Assembly: GCF_024178315.1 (NCBI RefSeq)
Contig: NZ_JAMZIK010000067.1
Span: 41,354 to 105,353, forward strand
Source: Siccirubricoccus soli
GTDB lineage: Bacteria; Pseudomonadota; Alphaproteobacteria; Acetobacterales; Acetobacteraceae
Length of the DNA: 64,000 bases
Direction of reading: 5' to 3'
The notes under the pieces are model-generated. The model did not search any database. It was not told the DNA's origin and was given only the letters and a program-made list of their open reading frames with translations. The position numbers and the translations under genes were made by a program. Positions 59,384-64,000 of this stretch are shown piece after piece; positions within the stretch are counted from its first letter, which is position 1, and each line of letters starts with the position of its first letter.

Positions 59384-60970
59384 ATGCGCCGAGGCGTGAC
59401 CCGTGGTGTGACCCGGACGGCAATGGGCATGGCGGCGGCGGGGATTGTCGCGGCCGGGCTCGGCACCGGCCTGGCCCTCGCGCAGAGCAAATCCCCGCCC
59501 GCCCCCGCCTCGCCCCAGCCGGGCGGCAAGCCTGCCCCAGCCGCCCCGGCCCCGGCCGCGCGGCCCGACAAATTCGCTGCCCCGCCCCCCGTCGCGCCGC
59601 CGCCCCAGGCCGCGGTGCCGGATAAATTCGCCCCGCCTCCCGGCGGCAGCCCCCCGGGCGCCGCGCCGCAGCCCGGCCCCCCCCAGGCCACCGTCCCGCA
59701 GCCCGTCGCGCCCCTGCCAGCCGATGCGCCGGAAGCGGTGCGCCGGCTGCGCGCCATGCTTGGCGCCGATATCGGCCTGACCTACCGCGAGGCCACCACC
59801 GACGGCACCGGCTCCACCCGCGTCACCGGCGCCAGCTTCCGCCGCGCGGATCAGCGCATCGAGGTGGAGGAGATGCTGCTGGACGGGGTGGAGGAGGACC
59901 GGATCGGCAAGCTCACCGCCACCGGCATCGCCCTGGGCGGCGAGACGCCCGCCATGCTTGGCCGCCTCACCCTGGAAGGCTTCCGCCTGCGCCGCCCCGC
60001 CCCCGGCGCGGCCCTCGCCCCGGGCGATCTCGGCCTGGACCTTCTGGTGCTGGAAGCGCTCGCGGTGCAGGGGGAGACGCCCGTCTCGGCGGAGGAGGCG
60101 CGGCTGGAGCAATGGTCCGCCGGCCGGCCCGGCCGCGTCAGCCTGACGGGACTCGACATCCTCGCCCGCACAGCCGGGGTGGTCGACCGGGTGCAGCTCG
60201 GCCGGCTGGCGCTGGAGGGCTACGACCTGCCCGGCCTGCTGCAGGCCGCGATCGACCGCCAGCCGCCGCCGACGCCCGCCAATGCGGTGGCGATCGAGCT
60301 GGACGGCCTCTCCGCCTCCCTCGCCGGGACGCGCCTCGGCAGCCTCGGCAGCTTCCGCCTCTCGGCCGACGCGCCGGAGGGGAGCGGCCAGGCCGGCCGG
60401 CTGGCGCTGCGCGAGCTGACGCTCGGCACCATCCCGGCGCTGGAGCCCTGGATGCGCCGCCTGGGCTACGCGGAGATCACCGGCGACATCGCGCTGGAAG
60501 CGCGGGTGGAGCCGGCGGCGGAGCGGATGGACCTGACCTCCTTCACCCTCGCGGCGCGCGGCATGGGCGGGCTCGGCCTCTCCCTGCAGCTCGACGGGGT
60601 GGGCACCGACCCGGGGCGGATGGCGGAAAGCGCCGAGCGGATGCGCCTGCTCGGCGCCCGGCTGACCTATCTCGACCAGTCGCTCTATGGCCGGCTGCTG
60701 GCCGACCAGGCGCGGCAGCAGCGCGTGCCGGAAGCCCGGCTGCGGGAGCAATACGCCACCATGGCCGCCCAGGCCCTGGGCCCGGCGGCGAGCGGTCCCC
60801 TCGCCCCCTCCCTCGCCGCCGTGCAGCGCTTCCTGCGTGGCCAGGCGCAGGAGGTGGAGCTGGTGCTGCGCCCGCCCGCCCCGGTGAAGCTGCGGGAGGT
60901 GTCGGAGCTCGGCGCCCAGGGGCCGGCGGCACTTCAGCAGAGACTCGGTCTGGCGGTGACGGCGCGATGA
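59384..60970 (+). CDS. secreted proline-rich hypothetical protein
   Basis: 528 residues. Signal peptide (MRRGVTRGVTRTAMGMAAAGIVAAG, cleavage near ALAQ). Residues about 35-110 are a Pro/Ala linker with the repeated motif PDKFAAPPP / PDKFAPPPG. The rest, from about 115, alternates short strands such as ITGDIALEARVEPAAERMDL and MLGRLTLEGFRLRRP, suggesting a beta-rich or AsmA-like fold. No family is recognised. ATG 59384 follows GGGAGGATGG. Divergent from the VWA gene; 168 bp between starts. Confidence 0.68.
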   Translation: MRRGVTRGVTRTAMGMAAAGIVAAGLGTGLALAQSKSPPAPASPQPGGKPAPAAPAPAARPDKFAAPPPVAPPPQAAVPDKFAPPPGGSPPGAAPQPGPPQATVPQPVAPLPADAPEAVRRLRAMLGADIGLTYREATTDGTGSTRVTGASFRRADQRIEVEEMLLDGVEEDRIGKLTATGIALGGETPAMLGRLTLEGFRLRRPAPGAALAPGDLGLDLLVLEALAVQGETPVSAEEARLEQWSAGRPGRVSLTGLDILARTAGVVDRVQLGRLALEGYDLPGLLQAAIDRQPPPTPANAVAIELDGLSASLAGTRLGSLGSFRLSADAPEGSGQAGRLALRELTLGTIPALEPWMRRLGYAEITGDIALEARVEPAAERMDLTSFTLAARGMGGLGLSLQLDGVGTDPGRMAESAERMRLLGARLTYLDQSLYGRLLADQARQQRVPEARLREQYATMAAQALGPAASGPLAPSLAAVQRFLRGQAQEVELVLRPPAPVKLREVSELGAQGPAALQQRLGLAVTAR

Positions 60971-61009
60971 GCCTTGCCCGCCCCCAACGCCCCTGCTAGG
61001 GTCCCGCCC

Positions 61010-61072
61010 ATGCGCGAGACCGTCCCCGCCACTGCACGATTTTGGTACCGCTGGTACACACCGGCGGCCTGA
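61010..61072 (+). CDS. trpL: trp operon leader peptide
   Basis: A 20-codon ORF ending in the sequence ARFWYRWYTPAA with two Trp, two Tyr and one Phe codon close together, including the direct repeat TGGTAC-CGC-TGGTAC. AGGG lies 8 bases before ATG 61010. It is followed at once by alternative hairpins and a terminator (next entry), the pattern of trp attenuation. In rhizobia the leader RNA and peptide also act in trans. Unusually, the first trp gene behind it is trpG, with a small ORF in between. Confidence 0.78.
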   Translation: MRETVPATARFWYRWYTPAA

Positions 61073-61130
61073 GGACCTCGCGCAGATCGAGACCATCACC
61101 AAGCCGCCACCTCCTGGCGGCTTTCGTGTT
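61061..61130 (+). promoter_or_regulatory. trp attenuator: antiterminator and terminator
   Basis: Segment 3 AGCCGCCA (61102-61109) and segment 4 TGGCGGCT (61115-61122) form an 8-9 bp GC stem with loop CCTCC, followed by TTCGTGTTT: the terminator. Segment 2 GGCGGC (61063-61068), overlapping the end of trpL, can pair with GCCGCC in segment 3 and so prevent it. Stalling at the Trp codons (61043-61054) would leave segment 2 free and allow read-through. Seen in sequence; function from the known attenuation mechanism. Confidence 0.75.
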
Positions 61131-61182
61131 TCCGGACCCCTTGCTGCCAGTGTGCGTGACGGCCCCACCCCAGGAGCCTGAC

Positions 61183-61338
61183 ATGCAGCGCAGCGATTTC
61201 GATTTCGACGTCATCAGCGGCCCGTCCCTGCCGCCGCTCATCCGTCCCCTGCCTACGCCGCCGGCGCCGCAGCCGCCGCGTGCGGAAGAGCCCTCGCTTG
61301 ACCAGTCGGCTGACCGGGCGGAAAGTTCGCGGCAATGA
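61183..61338 (+). CDS. small proline-rich ORF between the trp attenuator and trpG
   Basis: 51 residues: [20 protein letters not shown], then a [13 protein letters not shown] stretch and a Ser-rich end. CAGGAG lies 6 bases before ATG 61183 and the stop overlaps the trpG start (ATGA), so it looks translated and coupled to trpG. I do not recognise it. It is not a piece of TrpE. It could be a coupling cistron that keeps ribosomes on the message, or a small partner of anthranilate synthase. Confidence 0.5.
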   Translation: MQRSDFDFDVISGPSLPPLIRPLPTPPAPQPPRAEEPSLDQSADRAESSRQ

Positions 61339-61922
61339 TCCTGCTGATCGACAACTACGATAGCTTTACCTTCAATCTCTATCACTTCCTGGGCGACCTT
61401 GGGGTGGAGATCGAGGTCAGGCGCAACGACACGCTGACGAGCCAGGAGGCGCTTGCCCTCCGGCCGGAGGCGATCCTCCTCTCCCCCGGCCCCTGCACGC
61501 CGAAGGAGGCCGGCATCTGCCTGCCGCTGATCGGCGCCGCCGCCGCGGCGGGCGTGCCGCTGCTGGGCGTCTGCCTCGGCCACCAGGCGATCGGCCAGGC
61601 CTTCGGCGGCACCGTCATCCGCGCGCCGGAGCCGGTGCATGGCAAGGTGTGGGATGTCCACCACCGCAACACGGACGTCTTCGCCGGCCTGCCCAGCCCC
61701 TTCCGCGCCACCCGCTACCATTCCCTGGTGGTGCGCCAGGAAGACCTGCCGGCGGAGCTGGAAGCCACCGCCTGGACGGAGGACGGGCTCATCATGGGCC
61801 TCGCCCATCGCAGCAAGCCGATCTGGGGCGTGCAATTCCACCCGGAGAGCATCGCCTCCCAGCACGGGCACGATCTGCTGCGCAATTTCCTGGCGCTGGC
61901 CAAGGTCAAGGTGCCGGCGTGA
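61335..61922 (+). CDS. trpG: anthranilate synthase glutamine amidotransferase subunit
   Basis: 195 residues of a class I glutamine amidotransferase. Triad: Cys80 in [11 protein letters not shown], His169 and Glu171 in [26 protein letters not shown] and [11 protein letters not shown] identify TrpG/PabA. It feeds ammonia to TrpE (not in this window) and may also serve PabB. Start overlaps the small ORF and stop overlaps trpD (GTGA). Confidence 0.96.
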   Translation: MILLIDNYDSFTFNLYHFLGDLGVEIEVRRNDTLTSQEALALRPEAILLSPGPCTPKEAGICLPLIGAAAAAGVPLLGVCLGHQAIGQAFGGTVIRAPEPVHGKVWDVHHRNTDVFAGLPSPFRATRYHSLVVRQEDLPAELEATAWTEDGLIMGLAHRSKPIWGVQFHPESIASQHGHDLLRNFLALAKVKVPA

Positions 61923-62929
61923 ACAGCCTGAAGCCGGTCCTCGCCCGCCTCGCCGCCGGCGAGCGCCTGGCGGAAAGCGAGGCGGAGGCCGCCTTCGGCA
62001 CCATCATGGCGGGCGAGGCAACGCCGGCCCAGATCGCCGGGCTGCTGATGGCCATGCGCGTCAGGGGGGAGACGGTGGCGGAGCTGACCGGCGCCGTCCG
62101 CGCCATGCGTGCCCGGATGACCGCCATCGAGGCACCGCCCGGCGCCATCGACATCGTCGGCACCGGCGGCGACGGCTCCGGCAGCCTCAACATCTCCACC
62201 GCCGCCAGCCTGGTCGTCGCCGGCTGCGGCGTGCCGGTGGCGAAGCACGGCAACCGCGCCCTCTCCTCGAGATCCGGCGCCGCCGATGCGCTGGCCGCCC
62301 TCGGCATCAATCTCGACGTGCCGCTGGAGCGGCTGGAGGAGGTGCTGGCGAAGGCCGGCATGGCCTTCCTGATGGCGCCGCGGCACCACGCCTCCATGCG
62401 CCACGCCGCCGGGCCGCGGGTCGAGCTCGGCACCCGCACCATCTTCAACCTGCTCGGGCCGCTGGCCAATCCGGCGCGGGTGAAGCGCCAGCTCACCGGC
62501 GCCTTCAGCCCGGCCTGGCTGCGGCCGATGGCCGAGACCCTCGGCCGGCTCGGCACCGAGCGCGCCTGGGTGGTGCACGGCCAGGGGCTGGACGAGATCG
62601 CGCTCTGCGGCGAGACCCAGGTGGCGGCGCTGGAAGGCGGCACCATCCGCGAATTCACCGTGGCGCCGGAAGATGCCGGGCTGGAGCGCGCCCCGCCCGA
62701 GGCGATCCGCGGCGGTGAGCCGGCGGAGAACGCCGCCGCCCTGCTGGCGTTGCTGGAGGGTGCCCCCGGCCCCTATCGTGACATCGTGCTGCTCAACGCC
62801 GCCGCCGCCCTCATCGTGGCCGGGCGCGCCGAGAGCCTCCGCGCCGGCGCCGCGCTGGCCGCGCGGGCCATCGACAGCGGCGCCGCTTCTGCCGTACTGG
62901 GCCGCCTGAAGGACGCCACCGCCCCATGA
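61919..62929 (+). CDS. trpD: anthranilate phosphoribosyltransferase
   Basis: 336 residues. [14 protein letters not shown] (PRPP site; the usual TFNIST is SLNIST), [17 protein letters not shown], and [19 protein letters not shown]. It joins anthranilate and PRPP. The start is GTG 61919, overlapping the trpG stop; a longer ATG frame would overlap trpG by 270 bases. Ends in a four-base overlap with trpC. Confidence 0.96.
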   Translation: MNSLKPVLARLAAGERLAESEAEAAFGTIMAGEATPAQIAGLLMAMRVRGETVAELTGAVRAMRARMTAIEAPPGAIDIVGTGGDGSGSLNISTAASLVVAGCGVPVAKHGNRALSSRSGAADALAALGINLDVPLERLEEVLAKAGMAFLMAPRHHASMRHAAGPRVELGTRTIFNLLGPLANPARVKRQLTGAFSPAWLRPMAETLGRLGTERAWVVHGQGLDEIALCGETQVAALEGGTIREFTVAPEDAGLERAPPEAIRGGEPAENAAALLALLEGAPGPYRDIVLLNAAAALIVAGRAESLRAGAALAARAIDSGAASAVLGRLKDATAP

Positions 62930-63756
62930 ACGCCCCCAACCTTGCCTTTCCCGAACTCGAGGTGCCGGACACCCTGGCCCGGATCCTGGCCGACAAGTAC
63001 GAGGAGGTGCGGCAGCGCGCCGAGGTTCAGCCGCAATCGGAGCTGGAGCGGGCAGCGCGGGACGTGCCGCCGCCGCGCGGCTTCATCCGCGCTCTCTGCA
63101 GCGCCGTCGCCGATGGCCGGGTCGGGCTGATTGCCGAGATCAAGCGCGCCTCGCCCTCCGGCGGGCTGATCCGCGACCCCTTCGACCCGCCCGCCCTGGC
63201 GGAGGCCTATGCCGAGGGCGGCGCCACCTGCCTCTCCGTCCTGACCGACGCCCCCTATTTCCAGGGCAGGCCGGAGGATCTGAAAGCCGCCCGCGCCGCC
63301 TGCGAACTGCCGGTGCTGCGCAAGGACTTCATGGTGCATCCCTGGCAGATCTACGAATCCCGGGCGATGGGCGCGGATTGCGTGCTGCTCATCATGGCCG
63401 CGCTCGCCGATACCCAGGCGAAGGAGCTGGAGGACCTGGCCCACAGCCTCGACATGGCGGTGCTGGTGGAGGTGCATGACGAGCGGGAGCTGGAGCGGGC
63501 GCTCGGGCTGAACAGCCGGCTGATCGGCATCAACAACCGCAACCTCAAGACGCTGAAGACCGATATCGCCACCACGGAGAAGCTGGCCCCGCTGGTGCCC
63601 GCGGACCGCATCCCGGTGGCGGAGAGCGGCATCCGCACGCCCGAGGATGTGCGGCGCATGGCGGTGGCCGGCGCCCGCTGCATCCTGGTAGGCGAGCATC
63701 TGATGCGGCAGCAGGATGTGACGGCGGCGGCAAGCGCCCTCGTTCACGCGCTGTGA
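62926..63756 (+). CDS. trpC: indole-3-glycerol phosphate synthase
   Basis: 276 residues of a TIM barrel. [41 protein letters not shown] and [15 protein letters not shown] are the catalytic and phosphate-binding blocks. It closes the indole ring in tryptophan synthesis. No fused TrpF. Followed by a terminator and then repeat B and moaC, the common alphaproteobacterial trpDC-moaC order. Confidence 0.97.
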   Translation: MNAPNLAFPELEVPDTLARILADKYEEVRQRAEVQPQSELERAARDVPPPRGFIRALCSAVADGRVGLIAEIKRASPSGGLIRDPFDPPALAEAYAEGGATCLSVLTDAPYFQGRPEDLKAARAACELPVLRKDFMVHPWQIYESRAMGADCVLLIMAALADTQAKELEDLAHSLDMAVLVEVHDERELERALGLNSRLIGINNRNLKTLKTDIATTEKLAPLVPADRIPVAESGIRTPEDVRRMAVAGARCILVGEHLMRQQDVTAAASALVHAL

Positions 63757-63759
63757 TCT

Positions 63760-63780
63760 GAGAGGGGCGCTGCCCCTCTC
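63760..63780 (+). terminator. hairpin after trpC
   Basis: GAGAGGGGC (63760-63768) and GCCCCTCTC (63772-63780), loop GCT, three bases after the trpC stop. It equals the second hairpin of repeat family B standing alone. No clear U-tract. The next 60 bp hold nothing recognisable. Confidence 0.6.
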
Positions 63781-63844
63781 AAACTCTCTGCAGAGGGCTG
63801 AAAGGCCCTTCGAACCCTTGAGTCCGCTGTTCGAAGCGTCACGC

Positions 63845-63916
63845 CCAAACTCATGGTTTCCAAAGGCCCTTCGGCCTTTGGCGGGGTGAGCCCGAGAGGG
63901 GCGGCGCCCCTCTCGG
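63845..63916. repeat. two-hairpin repeat family B, copy 3
   Basis: Hairpin 1: CCAAAGGCC (63860-63868) with GGCCTTTGG (63873-63881). Hairpin 2: CCGAGAGGGGC (63892-63902) with GCCCCTCTCGG (63906-63916). Same orientation as copies 1 and 2. It lies in the 5' leader of moaC, ending 16 bases before its start. Confidence 0.88.
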
Positions 63917-63932
63917 CCCGAAGGAAGGCCCC

Positions 63933-64000
63933 ATGCCCAAGCTGACCCATTTCGACGATGCCGGCCGCGCTGCCATGGTGGATGTCTCCGCCAAGGACGA
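63933..64000 (+). CDS. moaC: cyclic pyranopterin monophosphate synthase MoaC (partial, runs off right edge)
   Basis: Only 22 codons are in the window: MPKLTHFDDAGRAAMVDVSA, then KD, which is the highly conserved MoaC N-terminus. AAGGAAGG lies 5 bases before ATG 63933. MoaC works with MoaA in the first step of molybdenum-cofactor synthesis. The trpC-moaC neighbourhood supports the call. Confidence 0.88.
   Translation, partial: MPKLTHFDDAGRAAMVDVSAKD

Overview
The window looks like the chromosome of a very GC-rich alphaproteobacterium, most likely Acetobacteraceae of the Roseomonas type. The reasons are the strong G/C third-position bias, the recG / sdhE-mfd and eno-ftsB gene neighbourhoods, five orphan Bug/TctC-type binding proteins, and an alphaproteobacterial-style glg operon. 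This is inferred from gene content and order; no database search was possible. I see no tRNA, rRNA, CRISPR array, prophage or intact insertion sequence.

Layout. 1-4.6 kb: an AceE/transketolase-like gene running off the left edge, divergent from a three-gene CHASE3 kinase / receiver / receiver-kinase cassette. 4.8-7.5 kb: molybdate genes (one-domain ModE-like regulator, modA, modD) without modB or modC. 7.9-10.5 kb: an L,D-transpeptidase with a MepK-like endopeptidase and a cysteine-rich secreted protein. 10.6-19.1 kb: SDR, OYE-family reductase, Bug protein, MFS carrier, PPK2 kinase, DUF2569 protein and an HxlR-MATE pair. 19.3-25.8 kb: chemoreceptor, Bug protein, SnoaL-like protein, CheZ-like phosphatase, HerA-like ATPase and a small lower-GC islet.

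25.8-38.4 kb: a minus-strand glycogen cluster, glgP - [remnant of glgB] - glgC - glgA - glgX/malQ fusion - divergent PEP-carboxylase-like gene. Only about the last 57 codons of glgB survive, with its stop still overlapping the glgC start. 38.6-42.9 kb: a Bug gene and a plus-strand urc1-urc4-upp set for non-reductive uracil breakdown. 43.2-49.2 kb: sdhE-mfd divergent from recG. 49.4-51.8 kb: dps, ftsB, eno. 52-57.6 kb: small membrane protein, methyltransferase, two Bug genes, SDR, MmgE/PrpD. 57.8-61 kb: a DnaJ-domain/VWA pair and a secreted proline-rich protein. 61-64 kb: a trp attenuator with leader peptide, a 51-codon ORF, trpG-trpD-trpC and the start of moaC.

Intergenic DNA carries several dispersed palindromic repeat families. 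Family A is a 105-106 bp element (three copies, two of which supply the TAG stop of the preceding gene). Family B is a two-hairpin element (three copies with compensatory base changes). Family D is a ~100 bp element (three copies). Families C and E are modular GC-rich hairpins. The most notable observations are the glgB deletion scar, the trp attenuator in front of trpG rather than trpE, the stop-donating repeats, the PEPC-like protein with altered catalytic motifs, and a probable internal start for MalQ inside the GlgX-MalQ fusion.
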